A stretch of DNA of 61,207 nucleotides from Clostridiales bacterium. Lineage in GTDB: Bacteria; Bacillota; Clostridia; Christensenellales; CAG-138. Location: NCBI GenBank assembly GCA_004557245.1, contig SFEL01000012.1, positions 1 to 61,207 on the forward strand, read 5' to 3'. A program made the position numbers and the translations under genes. Of the stretch, positions 16,914 to 25,086 are shown piece after piece (positions within the stretch are counted from its first letter, which is position 1; each line of letters begins with the position of its first letter). The notes beneath the pieces were generated by a model. It was given only the letters and a program-made list of their open reading frames with translations, was not told the origin of the DNA and did not search any database.

Positions 16914-17612
16914 ATGGCACTTTTAAGCTGCAATAACGCCGCCTTCGCCTACGACGGGCGGAAGGTGGTATCCAACCTTAACTTTACGGTGGAGCCGGGA
17001 GACTATCTCTGCATAGTAGGCGAAAACGGCGCGGGCAAGAGCACCCTCGTAAAGGGGCTCTTAGGCTTCATAAAGCCCTGCGAGGGCAGCGTGACCATGG
17101 GCTCGGGTCTCAAGGTAAACGAGATAGGCTACCTTCCTCAGCAGACAGACGTACAGCGTGACTTTCCCGCAAGCGTATATGAGGTGGTGCTGTCCGGCTG
17201 CCTTAACAGCCTCGGCATGCGTCCCTTCTATACAAAGGACCACCGGGAGCGGGCCGAGGCCATGATGGACCGGCTCAGCATAACAGCCCTCAAAAAGAGC
17301 TGCTACAGGGAGCTTTCCGGCGGGCAGCAGCGGCGGGCGCTGCTGGCCCGGGCGCTCTGCGCCACGAGGAAGCTCATTCTTCTCGACGAGCCCACTACCG
17401 GTCTGGATCCACTGGTTACTATGGAAATGTACCGGCTCATAAAGGATATAAACCACCATGACGGCATAACCGTAATCATGGTATCCCACGACATACCCGC
17501 GGCGGTGCGGGACGGGCAGCACATACTGCATCTGAGCTCCAACGGCCCATACTGGGCCACCGCCGCAGAATACCGCAGCAGCCCGTTGGGCCGGGCGTTC
17601 CTCGGGAGGTAG
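16914..17612 (+). CDS. znuC: Zinc ABC transporter ATP-binding protein
   Basis: A 232-residue ATPase: Walker A GENGAGKST, Q-loop YLPQQTDV, signature LSGGQQRRALLARAL, Walker B LILLDEPTTGLD and H-loop VSHD. It begins one base after the znuA stop (TGATATG) and is followed 3 bases later by the permease. It powers zinc import through ZnuB. Confidence 0.94.
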   Translation: MALLSCNNAAFAYDGRKVVSNLNFTVEPGDYLCIVGENGAGKSTLVKGLLGFIKPCEGSVTMGSGLKVNEIGYLPQQTDVQRDFPASVYEVVLSGCLNSLGMRPFYTKDHRERAEAMMDRLSITALKKSCYRELSGGQQRRALLARALCATRKLILLDEPTTGLDPLVTMEMYRLIKDINHHDGITVIMVSHDIPAAVRDGQHILHLSSNGPYWATAAEYRSSPLGRAFLGR

Positions 17613-17615
17613 CAT

Positions 17616-18461
17616 ATGGCGTATTTAGCGAATATGTTTTCTTATACATTCATGGTGCGGGCGCTCATAGTGGGCCTGCTGGTGTCCCTCTGCGCGGCGC
17701 TTCTGGGGGTGAGCCTGGTTTTAAAGCGGTATTCCATGATAGGGGACGGCCTGTCCCACGTGGGCTTCGGGGCGCTGGCAGCAGCATCGGTATTGGGCGC
17801 GTCCGAGCTGGGTGTGGCCATACCCGTAGTCGTCGTGGCAGCCGTATTGCTGCTGCGCCTGAGCAGCTCCGCAGCCATAAAGGGCGATGCGGCAATAGCC
17901 CTCATATCCACCGGCTCTCTGGCGCTGGGCGTGCTGGTCATATCCGTAACCTCGGGCATGAATACCGACGTTATGAATTTCCTCTTCGGAAGCATACTGG
18001 CAATGAGCCAGAGCGACGTGACGCTTAGCATAATACTCTCCGCCTGCGTGCTGACGCTGTTCGTGCTGTTCTACTGCCGCATGTTCGCCGTGACCTTCGA
18101 CGAGGGCTTCGCCCGGGCCACAGGGGCCAACGCCGGCCTTTACAATACTCTTCTGGCCTGCCTTACGGCGGTGACCATCGTACTCGGCATGCGCATGATG
18201 GGGGCGCTGCTCATATCCAGCCTTATAATTTTCCCGCCCCTTACCTCCATGCGGCTATGCAAAACCTTCAGGAGCGTGGTGATATGCTCTGGGCTGCTGT
18301 CCGCCTTCTGCTTTGTAGCCGGCATGGTCATAAGCTTCGCCTTATCCACCCCCACCGGGCCCAGCGTCGTGGCGGTAAACATAATATGCTTCTGCGTATT
18401 TGCCGCTCTGGGCCGGGCGCGCGCCTTGAAAAAGACGGCACGCCGCGCTAATATTAGATAA
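17616..18461 (+). CDS. znuB: Zinc ABC transporter permease
   Basis: A 281-residue ABC-3 family integral membrane protein with seven to nine helices. Typical motifs are GDGLSHVGFGALA near residue 45 and MMGALLISSLIIFPPLTSMRL near residue 190. It is the last core member of the zur-znuACB operon. The GCAxxG-type gene follows after a 39-base gap. Confidence 0.94.
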   Translation: MAYLANMFSYTFMVRALIVGLLVSLCAALLGVSLVLKRYSMIGDGLSHVGFGALAAASVLGASELGVAIPVVVVAAVLLLRLSSSAAIKGDAAIALISTGSLALGVLVISVTSGMNTDVMNFLFGSILAMSQSDVTLSIILSACVLTLFVLFYCRMFAVTFDEGFARATGANAGLYNTLLACLTAVTIVLGMRMMGALLISSLIIFPPLTSMRLCKTFRSVVICSGLLSAFCFVAGMVISFALSTPTGPSVVAVNIICFCVFAALGRARALKKTARRANIR

Positions 18462-18500
18462 AACACACTTCATACAAAAAACACACAAAGGAGAACCGTT

Positions 18501-18956
18501 ATGATAAACCACGAGGAAAAGGCACACGAGCTTTTCAAGCAGGGCTACAACTGCGCCCAGTCTGTATTCGCCGCGTTTTGCGACGTCACCGGCATTGACT
18601 TTGATACGGCAATAAAGCTGGCCTCAGGCTTTGGCGCCGGAATGGGAGGCATGCGTGACACCTGCGGCGCGGTCACCGGCATGTTCATGGTAGCGGACAT
18701 GCTCTATGGCTACACCGACTCACAGGCCACTGCCGAAAAGGCGGCCCACTACGCCACTATCCGCAAGCTGGCTGAGCAGTTCAAGGAGGAAAACCAGAGC
18801 CTCATGTGCCGTGATCTTCTGGCCTTCTGCAAGAAGGCGCAGCAGCCCATGGAGCGTACCGACGCGTACTACGCAGAGCGGCCCTGCACCCGCCTTGTAA
18901 TGGACGCGGCCCGGCTGCTGGATAACCTCATAGCTGAGCGGGGGCTTAATAAGTAA
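18501..18956 (+). CDS. C_GCAxxG_C_C family redox protein
   Basis: A 151-residue protein with the family's cysteine pattern: GYNCAQSV near the N-terminus, FGAGMGGMRDTCGAVTG centrally, and C-terminal cysteines (MCRDLLAFC, RPCTRLV). Members are thought to be metal- or redox-active but have no settled function. AAAGGAG precedes the ATG. Its stop overlaps the start of the activase gene (TAATG), so it may be co-translated with the NrdG-type protein. Confidence 0.88.
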   Translation: MINHEEKAHELFKQGYNCAQSVFAAFCDVTGIDFDTAIKLASGFGAGMGGMRDTCGAVTGMFMVADMLYGYTDSQATAEKAAHYATIRKLAEQFKEENQSLMCRDLLAFCKKAQQPMERTDAYYAERPCTRLVMDAARLLDNLIAERGLNK

Positions 18957-19648
18957 TGCTCATACACGGCCTGCAAAAGCTGACGCTCCTGGATTACCCC
19001 GGCAAGGTAGCCTGCACCGTATTCACAGGGGGCTGTAATTTCCGCTGTCCCTTCTGCCACAACGGCAGCCTTGTGCTCAGGCCCGACGAGGGAGAGCACA
19101 TTCCGGAGGAGGAGCTTTTCGCCCTGCTCAAAAAGCGGCAGGGCGTACTTGAGGGGGTATGCATAACCGGCGGCGAACCCACCCTGGCCTTCGGTCTGGA
19201 AACGCTGATGGCAAGGATAAAGGAGATGGGCTATCTTGTCAAGCTGGATACCAACGGCACCCGGCCAAAGGCCGTAAAGCGGATAATAGACGCGGGCCTT
19301 GCGGACATGATAGCCATGGACATAAAGAACAGCTATAAAAAATACCCCGAAACCTGCGGTGTACCAGGCTACGACACAGCGCCCGTCAAGGAAAGCATAC
19401 AGCTCATAATGTCCAGCGGAATAGACTATGAATTCCGCACAACGGTAATGCGGGAATTCCACACCCCCGATGACATTCGCGCCATAGCGAAGGAAATTCA
19501 GGGAGCAAAGGGCTACTTCCTCCAGGCCTACCGGGATTCCGGCGATATATTAAAGGGCGGCTGCTCCCGGCATACGGATCAGGAGCTGCACGAGCTCCTC
19601 GCCGCGGCGAGGGAGTATGTGCCCTGTGCGGAGCTCAGAGGGGTGTAA
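18956..19648 (+). CDS. nrdG: Anaerobic ribonucleotide reductase activating protein (radical SAM, NrdG2 type)
   Basis: A 230-residue radical SAM enzyme. The cluster motif CxxxCxxC is seen as CNFRCPFC (about residues 23-30), followed by the GGEPT motif. It resembles the TIGR02495 activases that sit beside NrdD and install the glycyl radical. It lies upstream of nrdD rather than downstream, separated from it by 182 bases that contain the NrdR boxes. It could therefore also be read from the upstream gene. Confidence 0.88.
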   Translation: MLIHGLQKLTLLDYPGKVACTVFTGGCNFRCPFCHNGSLVLRPDEGEHIPEEELFALLKKRQGVLEGVCITGGEPTLAFGLETLMARIKEMGYLVKLDTNGTRPKAVKRIIDAGLADMIAMDIKNSYKKYPETCGVPGYDTAPVKESIQLIMSSGIDYEFRTTVMREFHTPDDIRAIAKEIQGAKGYFLQAYRDSGDILKGGCSRHTDQELHELLAAAREYVPCAELRGV

Positions 19649-19670
19649 TAGTTGCTGTCTCCCAATTGAG

Positions 19671-19684
19671 ACACAATATATAGT
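19671..19684 (+). promoter_or_regulatory. NrdR box 1
   Basis: ACACAATATATAGT matches the known NrdR consensus (ACACwAyATmTwGt). It starts 33 bases before the second box, about three helical turns, which is the usual tandem arrangement. Confidence 0.85.
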
Positions 19685-19692
19685 TTTTATTA

Positions 19693-19722
19693 TTGCCAAA
19701 CAAACACAATATGTGGTATACT
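19693..19722 (+). promoter_or_regulatory. nrdD promoter
   Basis: TTGCCA (19693-19698), 18 bases, TATACT (19717-19722). NrdR box 2 fills the spacer and touches the -10 box; box 1 lies just upstream of the -35. This layout fits repression when dATP/ATP-loaded NrdR binds. Confidence 0.78.
19704..19717 (+). promoter_or_regulatory. NrdR box 2
   Basis: ACACAATATGTGGT, a second near-consensus NrdR site placed over the promoter spacer. The nrdR gene itself is not in the window. Confidence 0.82.
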
Positions 19723-19830
19723 CAGGTCCAAGAGGAACTATTTGGCGATTGCCGCCCAAAATGAGCCAAACCGGGCCTTTTCCGCGCCCATCAGATAGAT
19801 ATATTTAAATTTACCTGGAGGAACATCATA

Positions 19831-22203
19831 ATGTACCGCGTAGTCAAAAGGGATAATTCCGTTGCGGAATTCGATATCAAAAAGATCAGCGAGGCCATAA
19901 TAAAGGCCTTTGAGGCCACGGAAAAGCAGTATAACAACAGCGTTATAGACCTGCTGGCGCTTAAGGTTACCGCAGACTTTGAGCCCAAGATAAAGGACGG
20001 CCTTATAGCCGTGGAGGACATACAGGACAGCGTGGAGGAGGTGCTGAGCCAGGCGGGCTATGCCGACGTGGCCAAGGCTTACATACTCTACCGCAAGCAG
20101 CGCGAAAAGCTGCGCAATATGAAGTCCACCATACTTGACTACAAGGAGACGGTGAACAACTACGTCAACGTCACCGACTGGCGCGTAAAGGAGAACTCTA
20201 CCGTAACCTACTCCGTAGGCGGCCTCATACTCTCCAACAGCGGCGCCATCACCGCCAACTACTGGCTTTCCGAAGTATACGACGAGGAGATCGCCAACGC
20301 CCACCGCAACGCCGATATACACATTCACGATCTTTCCATGCTCACCGGCTACTGCGCGGGCTGGTCCCTCCGTCAGCTCATAAAAGAGGGTCTTGGAGGC
20401 GTCACCGGCAAGATCACCAGCAAGCCCGCGAAGCACCTGGCCTCCCTCTGCAACCAGATGGTAAACTTCCTTGGCATAATGCAGAACGAATGGGCGGGAG
20501 CGCAGGCCTTCTCCTCCTTCGATACCTACCTTGCCCCCTTCGTAAAGGCGGACAATATGCCCTACGACGCGGTGAAAAAGTGCATCGAATCCTTTATTTA
20601 CGGCGTAAACACCCCAAGCCGCTGGGGCACTCAGGCTCCCTTCAGCAACATAACCCTCGACTGGACCGTACCCGCAGACCTTGCGGAGCAGTATGCCATA
20701 GTCGGCGGCGAGGAAATGCCCTTTAAGTATAAGGACTGCAAGAAGGAAATGGACATGGTGAACAAGGCCTTCATCGAGACCATGATAGAGGGCGACGCCA
20801 ACGGCCGCGGCTTCCAGTACCCAATACCCACCTATTCCATAACGAGAGACTTCGACTGGAGCCCCACTGAAAACAACAGGCTGCTGTTTGAGATGACCGC
20901 CAAGTACGGCACTCCCTACTTCAGCAACTATATAAACAGCGATATGGAGCCCTCGGACGTGCGCAGCATGTGCTGCCGCCTCCGCCTTGACCTGCGGGAG
21001 CTGCGCAAAAAGAGCGGCGGCTTTTTCGGCAGCGGCGAATCCACCGGCTCAGTAGGCGTCGTTACCATCAATCTGCCCCGCATAGCCTATCTGGCCAGCG
21101 ACGAGGCGGACTTCTACACAAGGCTGGACAGAATGATGGACATCTCTGCCCGCAGCCTCCACATAAAGCGGCAGATAATCACCCGCCTTATGAATGAGGG
21201 CCTGTACCCCTATACTAAGCGGTATCTGGGCAGCTTCGACAACCATTTCTCCACCATAGGGCTTGTGGGCATGAACGAGGCGGGCCTTAACGCCAAGTGG
21301 ATACGGGCGGACATGACCGATCCCAGAACCCAGCAGTTCGCAAAGGACGTGCTCAACCACATGCGGGAGCGGCTCAGCGACTATCAGGAGATGTACGACA
21401 ACGAGCTGTATAATCTGGAGGCCACCCCTGCCGAGTCCACCGCCTTCCGCCTTGCAAAGCATGACCGCAAGCGGTACCCCGACATCATCACCGCCGGCGG
21501 CAAAAACGGCGACGCGCCCTACTATACCAACAGCTCCCACCTGCCCGTGAGCTTCTCAGAGGATATATTCGCGGCGCTGGACATTCAGGACGAGCTTCAG
21601 ACCCTGTACACCAGCGGCACAGTTTTCCACGCCTTCTTAGGCGAGAAGCTGCCCAGCTGGGAATCCGCCGCAAAGCTGGTTAAGACCATAGCGGACAACT
21701 ACAGGCTGCCCTACTACACCCTGTCTCCCACATACTCCGTATGCCCCACCCACGGTTACCTTGCGGGCGAGCACTTCACCTGCCCCCACTGCGGCAAGGC
21801 CGCAGAGGTATACAGCCGCATAACCGGCTACTACCGCCCCGTCCAGAACTGGAACGACGGCAAGAGTCAGGAATACCGGGAGCGCCGCGAATACGACGTG
21901 GAACATCATTCCACCTGGCCCGGTGCCAAGGAAAAGGCAGAGGAGAAAGCGGCTCCGTGCTGCGGCGTTCTAAAGCTCTTCACCACCAGGACCTGCCCCA
22001 ACTGCGCCATGGCAAAAGAGCAGCTCAATTCCATAGGGCTTGTATATGAAGTTATAGACGCAGAGGAGCACCCTGAACTGGCCATGCAGTACAGCCTCCG
22101 CCAGGCCCCCACCCTTATAGTGGAGAAGGACGGCGAAGTACAGAAGTTCGCCGGCATAGCCAACGTGCTGAAGTTCGTGGATGCCAACAGAAAAGCGGTA
22201 TAA
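19831..22203 (+). CDS. nrdD: Anaerobic (class III) ribonucleoside-triphosphate reductase with C-terminal thioredoxin-like domain
   Basis: A 790-residue enzyme that makes deoxynucleotides without oxygen. It has an N-terminal ATP-cone (about 1-90), a long catalytic barrel, a zinc site (CPTHGY..CPHCG, about 637-658) and the glycyl radical loop RITGYY (Gly about 666). Unusually, about 80 extra residues follow (about 710-790) and form a glutaredoxin/NrdH-like domain with CPNC (Cys722 and Cys725) and a cis-Pro motif (QAPTLIV). This may deliver electrons in cis. GGAGG precedes the ATG. Regulation is by NrdR boxes at 19671 and 19704. Confidence 0.95.
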   Translation: MYRVVKRDNSVAEFDIKKISEAIIKAFEATEKQYNNSVIDLLALKVTADFEPKIKDGLIAVEDIQDSVEEVLSQAGYADVAKAYILYRKQREKLRNMKSTILDYKETVNNYVNVTDWRVKENSTVTYSVGGLILSNSGAITANYWLSEVYDEEIANAHRNADIHIHDLSMLTGYCAGWSLRQLIKEGLGGVTGKITSKPAKHLASLCNQMVNFLGIMQNEWAGAQAFSSFDTYLAPFVKADNMPYDAVKKCIESFIYGVNTPSRWGTQAPFSNITLDWTVPADLAEQYAIVGGEEMPFKYKDCKKEMDMVNKAFIETMIEGDANGRGFQYPIPTYSITRDFDWSPTENNRLLFEMTAKYGTPYFSNYINSDMEPSDVRSMCCRLRLDLRELRKKSGGFFGSGESTGSVGVVTINLPRIAYLASDEADFYTRLDRMMDISARSLHIKRQIITRLMNEGLYPYTKRYLGSFDNHFSTIGLVGMNEAGLNAKWIRADMTDPRTQQFAKDVLNHMRERLSDYQEMYDNELYNLEATPAESTAFRLAKHDRKRYPDIITAGGKNGDAPYYTNSSHLPVSFSEDIFAALDIQDELQTLYTSGTVFHAFLGEKLPSWESAAKLVKTIADNYRLPYYTLSPTYSVCPTHGYLAGEHFTCPHCGKAAEVYSRITGYYRPVQNWNDGKSQEYRERREYDVEHHSTWPGAKEKAEEKAAPCCGVLKLFTTRTCPNCAMAKEQLNSIGLVYEVIDAEEHPELAMQYSLRQAPTLIVEKDGEVQKFAGIANVLKFVDANRKAV

Positions 22204-22215
22204 ATTGAAAAAAGA

Positions 22216-22239
22216 AGGAGCGGCAAAAGCCGCTCCTTT
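22216..22239 (+). terminator. nrdD terminator (left copy of duplicated hairpin)
   Basis: GGAGCGGC-AAAA-GCCGCTCC stem with CTTT after it, 12 bases past the nrdD stop. The same 25-base hairpin reappears on the other side of repeat copy 2. Confidence 0.85.
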
Positions 22240-22436
22240 CAGTCTGTCGAAAAAACCCCGGGGTTGATAAGGGGCCGCAGCCCCTTATGTTTAATCCGGC
22301 TCTGACGACATGTGCGTCAGAACGGATGAAAACCCAGAGGTTTTCGTACTTTGCGGGTTTTTCCGCCCGGGAGCGAATGCGAGAGGCAAAACCCGTAAAA
22401 CTCAAAAAAGTGGCGTTCAGCCACTTTTTTGACACT
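22240..22436 (+). repeat. Structured interspersed repeat, copy 2
   Basis: A 197-bp copy, about 95% identical to copy 1. Its ends read CAGTCTGTCGAAAAAA and, inverted, CAGAGTGTCAAAAAA. It sits exactly between two copies of a GGAGCGGC..GCCGCTCC terminator hairpin, between the convergent nrdD and yitT genes. It has the same orientation as copies 1 and 3. Confidence 0.88.
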
Positions 22437-22439
22437 CTG

Positions 22440-22466
22440 TAAGGAGCGGCAAAAGCCGCTCCTTTT
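22440..22466 (-). terminator. yitT terminator (right copy of duplicated hairpin)
   Basis: TAAGGAGCGGC-AAAA-GCCGCTCCTTTT is the second copy of the hairpin beside repeat copy 2, 17 bases beyond the yitT stop. It can terminate yitT on the minus strand. Confidence 0.75.
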
Positions 22467-22482
22467 GGTTTACTAAAAAAGC

Positions 22483-23346
22483 TTATATCTCCTCACCGAA
22501 GTGATCCTTGAACCCCTCGCCGAATATCTCGTTGGCATTGGATACTATCATGAAAGCGCTGGGGTCCTCCTCTTTAACTATGGTGCGCGCCTTGGGAAAG
22601 AGCTGTTTGCGCATGGCGCAGAGTATAACCAGCTTTTCGCTGTTTGAATATGCGCCCATTCCGTTGAGGTAAGTCACCCCCACCTCCAGCTCGTCCATGA
22701 GCCTGCGGGCTACCATTTTTGCCCGGTCGCTTATTATCAGCAGGGATTTGGCCTCGTCGGGGCCGTAGAGCACAAGGTCGAACACTATGGTCTGTATAGC
22801 CAGGGATATGCCGGCATACAGGCCGTTTTCGATGTTTTTGAATACCAGCGCCGAGCAGGCAACGATTACCGTATCCGTTATGGCGAATATTATGCCTGTC
22901 TTCAGGTAGCGGAACCTTATGCGCAGCAGCTTTACGATTATATCCGATCCGCCCGTGGTGCCGCCCTGGGTGAACACCATGCCCATGCCCAGGCCCATCA
23001 GCGCGCCGCCCACCACGCCGCAGAGCAGCTGGTCGTCAGTGGGCACCACAACGCCTGCAAGGCCGTTTATCATAAGGGAGGACAGCACGGTGGAAAACAC
23101 CGTATAACACAGGAACTGCCTGCCGAACTTCCATACGCCTATGGCCAGGAGCGGTATGTTTATGAGCAGCACCAGAGTACCGGTTGGTATATTTGTGGCG
23201 TAGCTCACCATTATGGAAATACCTGTAACGCCTCCGGGAGCAAGGCCCTTCGGATCCAGAAATATGGCTATGGATATGGCGTATATAAAGCAGCCCAGAG
23301 TCATTATGGCGTAGCGTTTAAGCTCTGCCAGCGCTTTATTTTTCAT
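22483..23346 (-). CDS. yitT: YitT-family membrane protein (DUF161/DUF2179)
   Basis: A 287-residue protein with five or six membrane helices (about 12-195), including the family repeat GLAPGGVTGISIM and GGTTGGSDIIVKLLR, then a soluble C-terminal DUF2179 ferredoxin-like domain (about 220-287). Function is unknown; transport has been suggested. The start at 23346 follows GGGGAGAAGAT; an upstream in-frame extension runs into the repeat and is unlikely. The gene is bracketed by repeat copies 2 and 3 in direct orientation. Confidence 0.88.
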   Translation of the reverse strand: MKNKALAELKRYAIMTLGCFIYAISIAIFLDPKGLAPGGVTGISIMVSYATNIPTGTLVLLINIPLLAIGVWKFGRQFLCYTVFSTVLSSLMINGLAGVVVPTDDQLLCGVVGGALMGLGMGMVFTQGGTTGGSDIIVKLLRIRFRYLKTGIIFAITDTVIVACSALVFKNIENGLYAGISLAIQTIVFDLVLYGPDEAKSLLIISDRAKMVARRLMDELEVGVTYLNGMGAYSNSEKLVILCAMRKQLFPKARTIVKEEDPSAFMIVSNANEIFGEGFKDHFGEEI

Positions 23347-23370
23347 ATCTTCTCCCCCCCACGCGCGAAA

Positions 23371-23399
23371 AAAATACGGGTCGCTGCGGGCAACGACCC
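23371..23399 (-). terminator. Terminator-like hairpin between pepV and yitT
   Basis: On the minus strand GGGTCG-TTGCCCGCAG-CGACCC is followed by GTATTTTTTT, a good intrinsic terminator 25 bases upstream of yitT. It is one of a pair with 23597-23618, on either side of repeat copy 3. Confidence 0.75.
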
Positions 23400-23594
23400 A
23401 GCCCATCAACAAGCCCCCGGGTTGTTAAGGGGCCGCAGCCCCTTATGTTTAATCCGGCTCTGACGACATGTGCGTCAGAACGGATGAAAACCCTTAGGTT
23501 TTCGTACTTTGCGGGTTTTACCGCCCGGGAGCGAATGCGAGAGGTAAAACCCGAATAAACTCGACAAAGTGGCTTCGTCCACTTTGTCGATACC
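23399..23594 (+). repeat. Structured interspersed repeat, copy 3 (divergent)
   Basis: About 196 bp and the most diverged copy. Several stems differ from copies 1 and 2 but remain paired: GTTTTGCC/GGCAAAAC becomes GTTTTACC/GGTAAAAC; the last hairpin CAAAAAAGTGGC/GCCACTTTTTTG becomes CGACAAAGTGG/CCACTTTGTCG; the loop CAGA becomes CTTA inside an unchanged GAAAACC/GGTTTTC stem. It sits between pepV and yitT, antisense to both. Confidence 0.82.
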
Positions 23595-23596
23595 AG

Positions 23597-23618
23597 GGGC
23601 CGCTGCGGGCAACGGCCC
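23597..23618. repeat. Hairpin duplicated beside repeat copy 3
   Basis: GGGCCG-CTGCGGGCAA-CGGCCC is the partner of the 23378-23399 hairpin. The loop is identical and one stem base pair has changed from T-A to C-G. It lacks a T-tract, so it is not by itself a terminator. Confidence 0.75.
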
Positions 23619-23631
23619 ATAATGCTCTAAG

Positions 23632-24993
23632 TTATTTGCAGCACAGCGCCATTATGCCGTCTGCCACCAGCTTGGCGTTCTCGATAAGATCCTTTACCGG
23701 CACCGCCTCGTCCACCATGTGTATGCGGTTCTCACGGTCATCCCTCTCGGGGCCAAAGGCTACGGCATTTTTCAAATGGCGCGCATAAGTGCCGCCGCCT
23801 ATGCGCTTTGGAGGGTTGTGATCTCCTGTGCGCTCACGGTAGGCTGCCAGAAGCTTGCTTACAAGCTCGCTATCCTCAGGCACGCAGTATCCAAGGCTGA
23901 AGGACTCGTATTCCCGGTGCGCACCCAGCTTATCAAAGGCGGCATCCAGCTTCTGGAGCAGCTTCTCGTGGCCGGTGCACATGGGGGCGCGGATATCTAT
24001 GCTGAGGGCATAGCCCTTCTCGTTCCAGTCCATGAGGCCGAGGTTCAGCGTAAGCCTGCCGGACTCGTCAGAAGAGTCAAGGCCCACCGTCTCCCCGTGT
24101 ACCTCCATCTTGAAGGTTTTATAAAGGCCCTCTACCGCAAGGCCGTCCTCCTCGGGAAGGTCCAGCTTTGTCATAAGGCCCAGCAGCATCTGTATGGCAT
24201 TTTTGCCGTTCTCGGGCATGGAGGCGTGGGCCGCCATACCTGTTGCGGTGATCCTTGAGCCGCCATCTATGGCTTCAACAGTAAACCCTTCCTCCCCATT
24301 TATGGCCTTTTCAACGCACTTGGGGCAGCAGGGTACCGTAGCCACAGCCTTGCCGGGTACGGCGTTTATTACGGTGCCTGCCTTCATGGTTATCCCGGAG
24401 TCGTATTCCTGGGCGTAGCGGGCGTGGAATATGTTCTTCTCGGCGTTTACCAGGGGATACTCGGCATCGGGAGAGAAGGCCATGTCGGGCAGCTTCTCGT
24501 TGGCGATGTAGTGCTTAAGGCAGCCCATGCCCACTTCCTCGTCGCAGCCAAACAGAAGGCGGACCTTGCGCTTGAAGGGCAGTCCGGCGGCCTTTATGGC
24601 GGCCAGAGCGTATACTGCGGTTATGGCGGGGCCCTTATCGTCCAGCACTCCGCGGCCTATCATGGTTCCGTCGATTATGTTTGCGGCAAAGGGGTCACTG
24701 CTCCAGCCCTCTCCCTCGGGTACAACGTCCAGGTGCATCAGCACGCCCAGAGTCTCGTCTCCCGTGCCGTAATCCGCGTAGCCTATATAGCCGTCCATAT
24801 CGGTATCCGCAAAGCCGAAGTCATGGCAAATGCCCAGAATATGTGTAAGGGCCTTTTTGCACTCGGGACCGAAGGGGGCGCCGGGCTGTGCCAGCTCCGC
24901 ATGGCTGACGCTCTTAAAGCTCACCAGCTTCTGAAGATCCTTTATCATATCCTCGCTGTGCTGTTCTATCCAAAGGTCTACCTGGCTGTTCAC
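23632..24993 (-). CDS. pepV: Dipeptidase PepV (M20 metallopeptidase)
   Basis: A 453-residue cytoplasmic di-zinc exopeptidase. M20 motifs are HLDVVPEG (His and Asp ligands), GVLDDKGP, the catalytic glutamates in LFGCDEEVGMG, and a C-terminal histidine region (IGGGTYARHLKNAVAFGP). The lid domain with MAAHASMPENGKNAI is typical of PepV. It probably cleaves unspecific dipeptides during amino-acid salvage. The start is GTG at 24993, supported by AGGAGG 8 bases upstream. Confidence 0.93.
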   Translation of the reverse strand: MNSQVDLWIEQHSEDMIKDLQKLVSFKSVSHAELAQPGAPFGPECKKALTHILGICHDFGFADTDMDGYIGYADYGTGDETLGVLMHLDVVPEGEGWSSDPFAANIIDGTMIGRGVLDDKGPAITAVYALAAIKAAGLPFKRKVRLLFGCDEEVGMGCLKHYIANEKLPDMAFSPDAEYPLVNAEKNIFHARYAQEYDSGITMKAGTVINAVPGKAVATVPCCPKCVEKAINGEEGFTVEAIDGGSRITATGMAAHASMPENGKNAIQMLLGLMTKLDLPEEDGLAVEGLYKTFKMEVHGETVGLDSSDESGRLTLNLGLMDWNEKGYALSIDIRAPMCTGHEKLLQKLDAAFDKLGAHREYESFSLGYCVPEDSELVSKLLAAYRERTGDHNPPKRIGGGTYARHLKNAVAFGPERDDRENRIHMVDEAVPVKDLIENAKLVADGIMALCCK

Positions 24994-25086
24994 GTTAGTT
25001 CCTCCTGAAAGTTTATTATATGTGTATTTATGATGAGTACGAATTGCGTTGGATGTATCTATTATACAATATATGTATATTTTTTG

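Noticed and set aside
22115..23620. Conserved minus-strand frames in the repeats (…SRIRSRA…KPAKYENL…)
   Set aside because: They match one another only because the DNA repeats are alike; ends differ, there is no ribosome site, and base changes follow stem pairing rather than codon positions.
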